From the NCBI GenBank assembly GCA_022539475.1, contig VCMS01000120.1:1-64000 (forward strand): DNA of 64,000 nucleotides. The letters run 5' to 3'. The stretch comes from Gracilaria domingensis (lineage: Eukaryota > Rhodophyta > Florideophyceae > Gracilariales > Gracilariaceae). Made by a program: the position numbers and the translations under genes. Positions 1-11,260 of the stretch are shown piece by piece. The notes beneath the pieces are model-generated. The model ran no database searches and had not been told where the DNA came from. It was given only the letters and a program-made list of their open reading frames with translations. How positions within the stretch are numbered: the stretch's first letter is position 1; each line of letters begins with the position of its first letter.

Positions 1-235
1 TAATGACGCGTCATATCGTGAGGTTGATGAGGACAAGGAATTTGGAAGAAATGGATTACTTGCGTACGCAAACCAAATGTATTCATTCGCCAGCCCACAG
101 AGTATCAGGCTCAAACTTTGCCGGGCTTTTGGAGAAACTACAGGGACTCCTCGTAGTCACGGCCTCAAGGGAATTAAGGAGCACGACGAAAATTTTACGT
201 TGACTATGCACCCACATATCCTTGGCGAAAGTTAA
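1..235 (+). pseudogene. Relic of transposon-encoded SET-domain protein (C-terminal end)
   Basis: A frame open from base 2 to the stop at 233-235 begins N-D-A-S-Y with later D, D, R and A-N at the same spacing as N-D-A-G-Y in the copy B SET protein. In another frame, bases 181-210 read ARRKFYVDYA, which matches the RGEELYFDYG signature that closes the copy B SET domain. The two motifs are 200 bases apart here and 186 in copy B. Stretches between them (S-N-F-A; G-I-K-E-H-D-E) also resemble the copy B sequence but lie in different frames, so the gene is broken. It sits upstream of the coiled-coil relic, as in copy B. The match is short and made by eye; chance likeness is possible. Confidence 0.45.
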
Positions 236-1100
236 CCTAGGTTCTCAGACAATGTCCTTGGAACTTCGTATGGGCTCAATGTAGTGAGAAAAGCTTGTTG
301 TTGAAGTAAAATTGTATTGAACACTTGTGCTGATGATTGGCAGAAATACTGACTCATATGTACACTTAAAGCTGTAACTGCCTGTAAACATATTGATGGC
401 ATATAGTGGTGATGAAAGATCGTTGAAAGTGCCGTACGTTGTATATGCAGATCGCAACATCCGGGAAATCGACCAAGTCCGGGAATATGACCCGGGAAAG
501 GTCCAAAAATTTGGAATGCGATGCCACAAATGCTGCAGATGCGTTTTCTGCCATATATGCAGTACGAGCGTTAAATTCCCCTCCCCTTCATTCCTCGCAC
601 ACGAGTGACGTGGACCCTCACTTATTACTCTCAATGGCATATACCTCAGTATGGTTCACGTTTCTATATCTGTTCCGTTAATACTACGCGCACGAAGGCC
701 GAAGGATCTCGGATTGGCCCCTCAACGTGCGGGAGGCATGCAGGTGGTAACCGCCGAAGGCGCGGTACCGCCGGAGCGGCTGCGGATGACTGGGGTGGCC
801 AAACGTAGGAGCGCGGTCTTCTCACGAAGTAGTGCCTACTAACTGGGAGAGGTAGCCGAGGCTGAGCACCTCGTGGCTGGACTTGCAAACCAAAATCTTT
901 ACCTAAACAGTATCGCGAAGTAACAACGATGAAGGAGTTCAGGACATATACAACGCGAGTGCACTTACAGTAAGCTCTAGTGGGAAACCGTTCAAGCCAT
1001 AGAGAGTGAGTGCAGCACTGCGTGGCCTGTGTACACGCCACATTGGCTGCAGATGAAGAGCAAGGGTCAGTGCATTGATGGAATATATAGATTGTAAGCG
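236..1100. other. No recognisable gene
   Basis: This is the spacer between the SET relic and the coiled-coil relic of copy A. It is about 860 bases, against about 285 in copy B, so it may hold an insertion. Short open frames occur on both strands, but none shows a known motif. Confidence 0.4.
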
Positions 1101-1632
1101 TTGACAAGGAAAATAAAGAGAAAGAACGTGGTACGTACAGAGTGTAAGGGAGGACTAAAGGCAGTGGAGCGAACAGAATCCTGCGTGAGGTGCGATGATT
1201 GCTTCGGGACAAGGTGGAGAACTCGCGGATGACAATGCAGGAGATGGAACCGTGGACTTAGCGCGCCGGGCCATCATTGAGAGCGAACCTAGAGCCGAAC
1301 CTGGGGGATAGGAGATACCCAGAAAGCGCTGCCGGAACAGAACGTAACAGTTATGATTCGAAGAACAAGTGCAAGAGGAAACGCAGGAGAGAGAGTGAGT
1401 GGAGGGGCAATGATACTCTCGTTGCCAAGAAAGCGCAGTTGGAAGAAAGGCAGCGGGCAGCTCCACGCCTGCAGTGAGATAGATCCGAGTTGACGTCGAG
1501 GACAAGGATAACCGGTGGAGGCGAACGATAACGTGGACGCCGGAAAATGCAACGCTCATGATAGCTCCCATCGAAAGGCAGCATGCATTCCCGTCTCGAT
1601 ACACCTCCCTATCTATTGCGCGTCCCAGACAA

Positions 1633-1691
<59 letters not shown>

Positions 1692-2461
1692 ACACAAAAA
1701 AAAAAAAAAAAAAAAAAAAAAATGGAAGACGCGCGCGAAGACGAGATACAACCGGACACCAGTCACAGGTGAGTCACAGAAGCAAACGCTCCTCCAGAAG
1801 AAGGGAACGAACATGAATTAATGAGAATAGATGGGGGGGCGAACGATTGGCAACCTGTCAAATAGCCAAATCCGGCCCGTAGACAAGTGATGGAACGATA
1901 AAAGATGGTTGATCGTGGTAGCTTTGTCACGGAGCTTTTAACTGCATGGTGCAATGGAAAGAAGATGAAGAATGGAATTCCCTTACTTCCCGCCGATACG
2001 AGCTTTTGGAAAATATCGGGAAACTGGAAGGGAGATCTGTATCGCTACAATAGAGGACAAGCAAAGTCTGAAAATGAGGTACGGACTTTGCTCAGAAGAA
2101 ACATAGAGCAAGTTAAGGTCAGAGGAACAAGAGGTTCTCATACACTGCTTTGAGAGAGGCGCTCAGACGTGGAGGGAAAAAGAACGAACGGACAGTAACA
2201 AGAGCCAGGAAGGACAATGACGTGAACGAACGAGTTTGTTGTAGTTGCGGAAGACCGTCTATACTCATACTTCAAACGCTGCCAAAGACGAGACAAGAGA
2301 AGCTACTGCTTCGAGATGTAGTCATACGGCCAAGGACTCGGGCAGACCCGACAGTGGAGACAGTTGGACCTGAGAAAGACAGAAAAGTGGTGCTGGTTGT
2401 TGATGGAAGGGAGATAAGTGCCGGACGAGTTGCCCAATGGGAGTCCTTGCCATGGAGATAG
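1100..2461 (+). pseudogene. Relic of the transposon coiled-coil protein
   Basis: Broken plus-strand frames here hold a Lys/Arg-rich stretch (about 1360-1400, KNKCKRKRRRES) and, near 2147, ALREALRRGGKKNERT. The latter resembles GLRGALKQEGDRSTRAG in the copy B coiled-coil protein, and both are followed by basic residues. Position and strand match copy B: downstream of the SET relic and upstream of the 327-type relic. A long A tract interrupts the segment. The two longest open pieces are 1905-2153 and 2150-2461. Likeness is partial and limited to charged, low-complexity sequence, so the call leans heavily on gene order. Confidence 0.35.
1634..1732 (+). repeat. Interrupted poly(A) tract
   Basis: Fifty-seven A residues (1634-1690), then CACAC, then 37 more A residues (1696-1732). 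It could be the A-tail of a retroposed SINE or LINE fragment inserted in copy A, or simply expanded simple sequence. No LINE coding sequence or SINE promoter boxes were recognised immediately upstream. Open frames across it are all-Lys or all-Phe artefacts. Confidence 0.9.
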
Positions 2462-2599
2462 GAGGGGCGTAGCCGCGACGCCATCGCGTACCGTGGGTGG
2501 GGCGACGCATTTGTTTGATGCAGAATTGTGGAGACGGAGGTAATGAAGCCACGTTGGGGAATTCTATCCTGAAAGAATGAAATGGCAAGATGACTGTGT

Positions 2600-3600
2600 G
2601 AAACCAGTTAACGCACGATCGTCCGGGCATTTGTTTGCCAGAAGGTTGAAAGCAGGCTTAAGTGATGCAATGAGGTGTTCGAAAAGCGCCGAATCGCGAA
2701 GGAGAAGTTATTGAAATGGGACTTAGGTTACGACATCTTGTAAGGACCCCGGAAAAATGATGAAAGGGGAGGCAACAAGTATGAATAAAACAGAGAGTCA
2801 CGTGAAAAAACTCCTACCCCGAAAAGATGAAAATGGATGTGAGATTCTGTCGTCGTGGAGAACTCAGAAGTCAGAAGATATATGTTTGCTCGGGCTTTAA
2901 CCCATATCATGCAACCAGAATGACACCAAGTGATTTGCTTTTTCGGCAGCCTGAGCTTGGAGGTTGCTGCATGAGTTCATGGGCTACGACGTTTTAACGA
3001 ACAAGTTCGAGAGAGCGAAGAGAGGGATCCAGTGGAATGGAACCAATTATGCATCTGGCACGTCTTGAGCTGATCAGCGTCCGTTGTTCGCGCGACCTGA
3101 GTCTGAACGAGGGCAGAGGTGGTAAGAGGACAAGTGTTGTTCTCCAACTTGTTCGGGAAATATTCACCACTGGCACTTAGAGTATACTGAAGACCGTGAG
3201 GGGTCCGCATTGCAGCAGAGTTATCCAACAGAGTTGCAGAAATGGCCCATCGAATGCTGAAGATGCGCGGCATGGAAAATAATGCCGGAGGTGGGCACTG
3301 TGGTTTACTGGATTCCGTCGAAAAGGAAATTGTACCTGCTGTCCGAGAAGATGTGTTTTATGGGAGAGATCTCTGAAGAAACTGGCCCGTCGAAAAGAAA
3401 TTGTACCTTGCTGTCCGAAAGATTGTTTATGGAGAATCTCTGAGAACTCGGACTTACTGGATTGCATGTTTGAGCTGCATCGGGAGACCGTATGTTCACG
3501 ACATAACTCAGAAGGATGTGAGGAAAGGTCGTGCAAGAAGGATTACATGAGGAAATAGATAGAGTCATAATGCATATGTTTACTTACAAAGTGGTAGTGG
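2600..3600 (+). pseudogene. Relic of the conserved 327-residue transposon protein
   Basis: Several short plus-strand stretches match the intact 327-residue protein of copy B in the same order. EKLLKWDLGYDIL (about 2700) corresponds to DKLFLLLGYDLIW. SDLLFRQ (2931) corresponds to QDLFFRN. HEFMGYDV (2969-2992) corresponds to KEFIGYDV. YWIPSKRKLYL (about 3305) corresponds to YRMPSNGRLYL. They lie in different frames with stops between, so the gene is dead. As in copy B it runs towards the 3' end of the transposase. Its survival in the same place in two diverged copies argues that the protein is a normal part of this transposon family. Function is unknown. Confidence 0.55.
3315..3455. repeat. Diverged tandem duplication of about 70 bp
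   Basis: Bases 3315-3386 and 3387-3455 are head-to-tail copies starting CCGTCGAAAAG and running through GAAATTGTACC and GTCCGA. The duplication lies within the relic of the 327-type gene, over the part encoding its KLYL motif. Confidence 0.7.
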
Positions 3601-3689
3601 ATGTAGGTTAAAGAGCTCATGGGATGCAAGAATCTTAAGTAGAAATCGGAACTCCAGTGCATGGACGAAAAAGGGCTGCGGATAGTTTT

Positions 3690-6600
3690 GGAATTATCCG
3701 ACCTTTATCGAGAGAATGGACAACCAACCATGGGGATACAGATGCAGTGTGACCGTTTTAGAGAATTGAGGTTTCATGTGTATCTCCTCTCATCCGGGCC
3801 AGCGGAGGAAATGCAGTTCAAGGATTCTCAATGTTATCCAACGCCGCCTTACCTGAAGAAAGCGAACAAAGGAAAATTCAGAATCGGAATTGCTTTGGTT
3901 ACATCTGCTAAAGCGAACCAGGGCAAAGACTTTGCATACCCATGCGGTCGGGAAGTCACAACCGGGAGTAGGATTCCATGAACAGGACGGTAGAGAATTT
4001 TGGGGACTTAGAAGGCGGAAAGAAGTGGTTGCAAAAATACGTTCACACAAAGAGACCCTCCGGCTCTGGCAGTCTAATGCATTAAAAGTGACGATCGTAG
4101 TCATCCAGCGAGGGGCAGAATCCAGAAACAATGTAAGCGGAGTTAACGACGGTGATTTTGATGTCATGGGGGGTTGTCCAACGGTTGAAGAGTTTCTAAG
4201 CTTAGGGTACGGAAGGAAGAGAGGGCGTCGCGAGAGATTGGTTGATGAACTGCAATGTAGTTTTGGAGAACAAATCTGTGAGAGCAGATGACGGGACGTT
4301 TGGATGGGACCGTAGATACTTGTCGGCCATGATGATGTCGAAGAGGGAGAATGAACTACCATCACGAACCATGGAGGGACACCGCTGCGACAAAGACTGG
4401 CCGAGTTGGTAGACATGGAGAAGTGTTTCCTTACCGAGATGGAGTGTAAGAAATCCTGCCACTCTGGATTGAGTCCACTGTTTCCTTATGCGCAGTTGAT
4501 CTTCTGCGAGAGGTACGGCGGTAGTGGTTCTTGAAGAGGAGATGCGCGTGCTCGTACACACCTGCATCATCGAAATGGAGGCCTCCGTATCGACGGATGT
4601 CTGGAATGATGTGATCCAGGAGATGGAATTTGAGAGTACGAAAGTTGGAGGCTGGTATGGACCCAAACTGAGACAGTTTGAGTCTTGAAGTCTTGATGAG
4701 AGTCTCCAAAGAGCGTAAGCGATCATCAGTCCATTCTGGGGCAGTGTGGTAGTGAAGAACGTTATTGACGAGATCGACGTAAGAGGTGAAAATGGTGGTT
4801 ATTGGGGCGGGAGATACTACACCCACCAACGGTCGAAGAATGCACCGATGAAGGTGAAGACCATGTCGAGGGCGCGATAGTCCTTTGCTTCTAGCATGCC
4901 TCTGATTCCGTCAGTGGTGAAGAAGCCGTTGAGAGACTTACCCTTTTCAGATGTCGAGAAATCAATATGAAGCCCTGGAGCCGAAACGAGCGTTCGATGT
5001 CAGCTAGGATGGAGTTGGCGTGAGTAAGAATAGATGTTCTGATGGACCGAAACGACCTGGAGGATCCATTGAAGCCCACGGAAGTGTGAAGAGAATCGGA
5101 CTTCAGGCGTTCGATTGTGGCGAGTTTGATGAGTTTAGAGATGCCAAGGTGAAAGTTGTGAAGGGGCTCGAAGGAGAAGATTGAATAAGGAGTGAGCAGT
5201 GAAGAGATGTTGAGAAGAGGGTAAGATTCCAGAAAGGACTTGTATGGAGAGAGAGAGGTGGAGTGGAGAAGTTCTGCAGCTTCTTCTTTGAGGTTCCTTG
5301 CAACCCGTGGTCTATGGGAGAGGAGAGCAGAATCTGCCTCGAGAAGTAGGTCATCATGTCTTTTTCTGGTTTGCAAAGTGTGTGAGAGGGTTCGCTCTGT
5401 GAGAGTAGGTTGGTACAGGTTGAGTTTTGAACGAGGGAGGAGACAACGGTGGCAGGGTTTGCTTGGCTTTGTGCCATGAAGTACTGCGAGAATGTCCTTG
5501 GCTTCGGGGATGTCAGCGCTGTAGTTGGAGATGACTGGATGGCATTGACGAAGGACTCCTTTGGCGTCGCGGAAGGGAAAACCCTTCATACCGATATGAT
5601 ACAGAGGTTTAAGGATGGCTTCTAGGGACTCTGGACGAGCTGCATGCGCACAATGCGGGTCACGCAGGGGGTTGAGGGAGCGACTTCGAAGGAATCTGTG
5701 TCAGTGAAGGACGAGTCGGAGGTGAAGGATGTGGGTATGTATCCGACGAGTGTGTAGTTCTGCGTGATGCACTTTCTGCGGGAGGAGTCATTGAAATTGA
5801 GGAGGGTGATGTGAAGAGGATACGACGTAACAGAAGAACTTTTCAAAGAGGTGGAAGACTTGTCTGAATATAGTTGAACGAGGCCGACGAACGAGTCTGT
5901 GCCGGTGATACTGGGATCGTGCGAGATGACGTCGGGGTCCGGAGAATGCATGATATGCCTCTTGATAGTCGGGACGACATGGCGGCCGAGTTCCGAAGCC
6001 ATAGGGTGTGCGATTGCGGTAGTTCCTGTTCTTGAAGCTTGTTTGACTGGATGAAAGAAGGAGTTGCTGTGGGATGCGAGACGAAGTTGTTGTAGGAGAA
6101 CCTGAACGGGGTCCCTGAGGTAGAGGGTGGCGGAGAAGTTATGGTTTTTGTCATGGATGATGGTTGAGGTGAACCCAATGGAGCTGACTGTTTCTTCGAA
6201 GATTTTGGAGTGCAGTTTCAGACATTCGGCAGCGGAAGTGATGGAGGTCTGGAAGAGGGAAGAGGGAAAGGTGGATTGCTTGAGAATGTTGATGAGCTCG
6301 TCAGCAGAACGCTTTCCGAGTTTTGTGGCGATGGAGGATATGTAGGTGACGAGGTTATGGATGTGGTCTTTCTGTGAGGGTGGAGAGGGGGAGAAGGCGT
6401 TACCTGAGCCTGTGGAAGGGGACTGGGAGGCGAGTTGGTGATGCGGGCTGAGTATCTGTGCTGCGTCGGATGAGCGTAGGGAGAGAGCAAGCTGTTCCTG
6501 GAGATAAAGGTCTTCGTCTGCGAGTGCTACGTTATCGGACGGGCGGTTAGAGGGGGCGAAGGAAGGGGGTTCGGTGTTGTTGAGTCTGCGGCGCTTGATT

Positions 6601-6746
6601 CGGGGAGGGAAGTGGGATCCTCGATGAGGTGTTGGGGTGAGAAACGGGTTTGGGTCATTCCTGTGTCTGCATCGCTTCTGATGCTGGGCGAGAGAGGCGA
6701 GGGACTGTGTATGGAATGAGCAGCGGGGGAAACAACAGTTGTGCAT
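3690..6746 (-). pseudogene. Plavaka-like transposase, broken
   Basis: The N-terminal frame (5622-6746, 374 residues) starts with a C2H2/C2HC-like zinc finger (C-x4-C-x12-H-x3-C spacing near residues 5-26) and then the DDE-fold region with Y-S-D-K-S-S-T and R-R-K-C. A second frame (4891-5589) has the block with S-A-D-I-P-E-A and C-H-R-C, then F-E-P-L-H-N-F-H-L-G. A third (4431-4829) has L-K-F-H-L-L-D-H and Y-E-H-A-H-L-L-F, the region carrying the last catalytic acid. The C-terminal part is scattered over frames down to about 3690. Order and motifs match the copy B transposase throughout. At least three or four frame changes make it non-functional. The enzyme would have cut and joined transposon ends in the nucleus. 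Confidence 0.8.
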
Positions 6747-7138
6747 GGTTGGGTGAGAGGGTATGAAAGTAGTGAGGGAAGTTGCTTGCAGAGGGAGGTC
6801 GGTGGTGATGGTGCGGCGCAGAATCTTGGAGCACCCTGCAGGGGAGAGTATAAAGTGTGTTTATACGCCACCAACTCCACCGTGCACGTGATCGTTTACG
6901 TACCTTTCCTGCATGTTTCAGTGTGGGGAGGATTTCAAACTTTTCTGAACACAACTTTCAAAAATTTTCGCGGACGGCGCATTACGCGGCCGGTGATGAT
7001 TGACGTACAGTGTGGCTGCGATTGAAGTTCTTCTTCTGTGAGCTTCAGTGGCGTTGCCTCTCACAGTCCTGTCCTGGGATGTGAAACGTGCGAAACAGGT
7101 AAGTCGAGGCGTAAATGTTTGATATGGCGAATATGCGC
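6747..7138. other. Region upstream of the copy A transposase
   Basis: No coding motif seen. This is where the transposase promoter would lie. The plus-strand stretch GAAACAG/GTAAGTC near 7100 looks like an exon end with a good 5' splice site. Confidence 0.3.
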
Positions 7139-8210
7139 GACTCTGACCAGTGTTTTTGCGCGGCGGCGGCTGTGTGCGAGAATGAGCGCGACAGGTTCAT
7201 GAAGCTGCAGCGTGCGGAATCTTTGGATTGGAACCGGAGTAGTTCAGGTTTTTTATGTTTGGGATGCGTACTGAATGGGTTCAATGTAAGTGAGACCTTT
7301 TGATGCTGATGGTGTTTGCGAAGTCTAACTGCGGAACGTTACGTGATTTTGCGAGACGCACGGAGAGGATTTGGAAGCAGGTTAGCGTAAATGTCTTGGG
7401 CGGGGGCTTATGGGTAAGTTTGAGAAGCTTTTTGTTCGACTTTTGATGTGAATGCTAACTGGATAATGTTGTATGCGTATGCGTAGCGCTTTTGGGACAG
7501 TTTGATGCGTGTTGTCGAGGGTATTGGTGAGGTAGGGGACACATGGTAAGTAGATGAGTGTTCATTTGAGAATGTTTCGAAGAGCGAAGAGTTAGCTAAC
7601 GGGATATGTGACTGCGCGGCGGGGGCTGTTTGCGAGAATGAGCGCGATAGGTTCATGGAGTTATAGCGTGCGGGATCTTTGGATTGGAAGTGGAATGGAG
7701 ATGGGGCGGAAGGCGGTGGTTTACTTCGTTTCCTATGTGTAACGTGTTTTTTGAGGTGAAGTGGATAAGGGAGAATGGTTACGATGTGGCTGGGTGGTTG
7801 TGTTTCTAGAGGAATCATGCTAATGACCCTGAACTCTGACGAACAAGAGTTTGGGGTCATGGAAAGAATGATTCCCTCAACGGAGGCCTTCCAGGTAATC
7901 ATTCTTTGCCATTACTCCAAATTCTTGTTCGTCAGAGTTCGGTGTGGATGGCAAGGTACGCGTCGGGGTAAGTACGAGATGTTTTCTGTTCGAGTTCTGA
8001 TAAGAATGCTAACTGGTTACTGCTTTATGTGTATGTGCAGGATTTTCGGGACAGTTTGATTCGTGTTTTTGAGGCTATTGGTGAGGTAGGGACACATGGT
8101 AAGTAGATAAGTGTGCATTTGGGAAAGTTTCGAAGATGGAAAAGTATCTAACGGAGTATTTGACTAGCTTGTGTTTGTGCATGTGCAGGTGCGTTGGATG
8201 GCAATGGATC
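7139..8210 (+). repeat. Tandemly duplicated, exon-like unit of about 500 bp
   Basis: Two units repeat in the order X-Y-X-Y. Block X (7139-7238 and 7609-7700) carries a coding-like stretch (GAGAATGAGCGCGA, then AGGTTCATG, then TCTTTGGATTGGAA), read as ENERDRFM...SLDW in the first copy. Block Y (7430-7617 and 7981-8167) carries GCTAACTGG, GGGACAGTTTGAT, ATTGGTGAGGTAGG and ACACATGGTAAGTAGAT. In the second Y copy the order CTAAC, TGTATGTGCAG, open stretch (DFRDSLIRVFEAIGE), GGTAAGTAG, CTAAC, GCATGTGCAG looks like branch points, acceptors and donors around a small exon. This suggests the remains of an intron-containing gene, later duplicated. The product is not recognised. Confidence 0.55.
7829..7942. 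repeat. Long imperfect hairpin (inverted repeat)
   Basis: Arms 7829-7876 (starts CTGAACTCTGACGAACAAGA) and 7894-7942 (ends TCTTGTTCGTCAGAGTTCGG) are inverted copies of about 48 bases with roughly six differences and an apical loop of about 17 bases. It sits in the second unit of the surrounding tandem duplication, and the corresponding part of the first unit is about 90 bases shorter, so it looks inserted. It could be a small inverted-repeat element or a source of a hairpin RNA. Confidence 0.8.
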
Positions 8211-8572
8211 GGTGGCGGTGCTGGAAATTGTGCAGATGAGATGTTTTCGAGGGAGTTGGGGAGATGAAGATGGCGAAGAATGTTGAGGTAAGTGTGTTTA
8301 TTTCCATGTTGGGATGGACGAAGAGACTAGGAAACAGAAAACTAACCAAGGGGATGTCTACATTGAGGGCAACGAGAGCATTTTCAGGGTATCTATTCGG
8401 TGAGTTTCGATGCGTAATTGTCTTCCAAATGATACAGGGCTTTTTTGGTGATGTCGGAATGGATTTTCGGGGGTGGGAAGTAGGGTGGAGATGTGTACGA
8501 TGACCGGTTTGGACCTGTTTTCATGTGGTGCTATACCTTGCATGAACCTGCAATACTGCATCAATAACATTC

Positions 8573-8662
8573 ATTTCTGCTAGGATGGAACTGCCACCGT
8601 GCTTTCGGACCGATGGCTCTTTTGGACCGATGGACCGGTAGTACTAGTGAACTAGCAGAAAT
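8573..8662. repeat. Short inverted repeat with GGACCGATGG repeats in the loop
   Basis: Perfect 11-base arms ATTTCTGCTAG (8573-8583) and CTAGCAGAAAT (8652-8662). The loop holds two copies of GGACCGATGG. The surrounding 8211-8870 has no recognisable gene and is AT-rich beyond 8640. It could be a tiny non-autonomous element. Confidence 0.6.
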
Positions 8663-8889
8663 GGAAGTTAGTTCTAAGATTCTAGCAACTTTCATATTTC
8701 TTAGAAATAGCTCGTAGTTTGAAAGTCAAGCCTAGTATTCCATTCAAACCATACTGCAGAATCTGGAGTTTACTCTAGTTTTTCTTCCACTTCAAACTTC
8801 CACTAATCGCAATTTAACATATGAAATACTAGCATTTTTTTCTGCGATTTTTGGACTGTAAACTAGCATCCCGGAAACACAGACGAGAT

Positions 8890-11222
8890 AGAGACGGAAG
8901 GCGGATAATTCCCATACGACTGCAAGGCACTCTTTCTCCGAAACGGAGTAGTTCCGTTCATGAACGTTAAGCGAACGTGACCAGTACCCTATGGGTTTTC
9001 GTTCTCCCTCGGGAGTGGTTTGGAACAGCCCCCAACCTACTTGGTAGTCGCTCGAGTCCGTGTCCACAGAGAACGGCAATCCCGGTTTTGGTAACGATAG
9101 GATCGGTGCTGATGTAACAGCCTCCTTCCAGGAGTTGAACGCTTCCGCTTGTGCGGGCGTGAAGGAGTCCGATTTTGGTGGCTGAACTTTTCGCAAGAGA
9201 GCATTAAGGGGAGCCGCAATGTTCGAAACTTTCGGTACAAACTGTCAGTAGACGGTTACCAAGCCTAGGAAGGGGCGTAATTCCGTTTGAGTACGCGGTT
9301 TCTTCGCCTTGGAGAGTGACTTGACACGAGCTTCCTCGTATCCTCAGCCGTCCTGCACCGATAATGGGTCCAAGATACTTGACGGTGTCGGTGAAGAATT
9401 CACACTTCCTCAACTTGAGGGTTATTCCTGCATCACGCAGAGTGGTCATCACGTCCCTGACATGGGTGAGATGATCGTCCAGATTACTGGAAAACACGAT
9501 GATATCGTCAAGGTAGACGAGACAGGTCCGAAACTTGAGGCGGCTCAACAAGATGTCGATGGCACGCTGGAAAGTAGCGGGCTGGTTGGTTAAGCCGAAA
9601 GGCATCCTCTTGAAGCGGTAGGAGCCCCAGTGGCACACGAACGCAGTCTTATCGCACTTTTCCTCCCTGACGGGGACTTGCCAGTATCCCCAATTGGCAT
9701 CCAATGCCGTAAACACGGTAGCGTCACCGAGCGAATCGATGCACTCGTCTATACGAGGGATTGGGTAAGCGTCTCTTACTGTCATGGCATTGAGCCGGCG
9801 ATAGTCGACACAGAACCTCCAGGTTCCGTTGGCTATGAAAGCCAGTAGCACTGGGGATGCCCACTGCGATCGCGCCTGTTCGATGACACCTGCGCGCAGC
9901 ATCTTATCCACTTGAAACTGTTCTTCTTCCCGAGCTTTCAGTCCTGCCCTGTAAGGGGGTTGTGAAACCGGACGCGTGTTCGGTAACAAATCGATACGGT
10001 GTTCCGTTGCATTTATCTCTCTAAGAGATCCATCCCACATTGGGGTAAACTCCCTTAACATGTCTCTTAGACGTTCGCGGTGCGATTCCGTTACATTACC
10101 GAGATCAAGTTCCTCGAGCGCCTTCAAGGGGTCAACCTTGTCGCAGCTCGTGGGCTTACGCTCTTCTGTCCCTGACACAGGGTGTGGTTCCGAGTCAGTC
10201 GGTTTCTTCTCCGTTGCGACGGTATTGGTACCCGCGAAAACAGCAGTAACTGCAGCTCCCTCCCCCTCCTTAGATGAGGCGACGTCCTTTTCGAAGGTAA
10301 CTAGTCCGAGGACATCGGCAGCCGTCATCTTCGTCGGAAGCATCGCGAGTGGTTGCGCTGTCAAAGACCCAATGACTTGGTTCTTCACCAGATACTGGGG
10401 GCTGCTGCCGAGATTGGCAACGAGTATCCGAAACGGAGTATTTGGTGTGACTTGCACAACACCATTCGCGACAGCGAGTTGGCACTTCTCGTACAACGAG
10501 GTAAGTGGTTGAATAACCCGAAGACCGTGTTGACGGGAATTAACTGACACCATAACTTGGGACTCAAGCGGGATGCGAATTGTCGAAGCGACGCGGAGCT
10601 TGGTGGACTCGCGCGTCGCCGGTGTCGGGGGCTGCGCAGCAGGCAGTGGGACTTGCTTCCGCGATGACCGCTTCAGCGGAAGACAGACGATCGGTACCGA
10701 TGAACCATCGCTAAGTTCTACACGCCTGAGGCGGGGCCTGATTGCATCGACAAACCTGTCGCAGTAATCGCAACCCAAAATGACTGGGGCAGCCAATGAC
10801 CGACAAACAATGAAGTCGACCCTCACCGCGGAAGTTCCCAAACGCAGGAATAAGTCGATTGTTCCCACCGTTGTTAACGGGTTGTTATTCGCGTCAGCGA
10901 CATCAGGGAGCACGCTGCGGCGCATACGTTCCCGCAACTGCGGTGTGAGAAGGCACTCCACGATGAAGTTCGGACCTGCACCTGTGTCTAGTACAGTCAG
11001 GTAACGCACCATAAACTGGGGGCTCAAGCCGAGGTCAGCGTACACCTTATAATTTCGCTTAGCCATCACCATGATTCGGTCCGGGATCCGGTTATTCCTT
11101 ACTCGTATCCACGCTCGACGCAGAACACCGAGGTGCTCCGAATTCGCGACTGTGGCGTCTTTCCTCAAGAGGATTTTCACCCGGGAGCGAGGCAACCACG
11201 CCTCGGGTGTCAACAGCGTCAA
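8890..11222 (-). pseudogene. pol: Gypsy fossil: pol region (protease, reverse transcriptase, partial RNase H)
   Basis: The aspartic protease signature LDTGAG is followed by reverse transcriptase with the usual gypsy order of motifs, including the RMPFGL block and the YLDDI active-site box, then RNase H with V-D-T-D-S-S-D. The RNase H part stops early and integrase is missing. This is a broken fossil; family knowledge places these domains in a Gag-Pol polyprotein. Confidence 0.9.
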
Positions 11223-11260
11223 CTCTGAGGAGGCCTCTCCCGAAAGGGAGACTCCCTCGT

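Larger units (their letters stand above)
1..6950 (-). mobile_element. Plavaka-like (CACTA-related) DNA transposon, copy A, decayed
   Basis: The strand given is that of the transposase. The segment holds a broken Plavaka-like transposase on the minus strand (about 3690-6746). On the plus strand, converging on it, are relics in the order SET domain (1-235), coiled-coil protein (about 1100-2461) and the 327-residue-type protein (about 2600-3600). This is the mirror image of the better preserved copy B near 49000-61240. The left end is outside the window, so a methyltransferase relic, if present, would lie there. The right end was not found; no clear terminal repeat was seen between 6950 and 8800. 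The many frame changes point to an old, inactive copy. The family call is by recognition, and the matching gene order is inferred from protein likeness seen by eye. Confidence 0.6.

Noticed and set aside
1515-1821. Open frames of poly-Lys or poly-Phe
   Set aside because: They are simply translations of the A tract.
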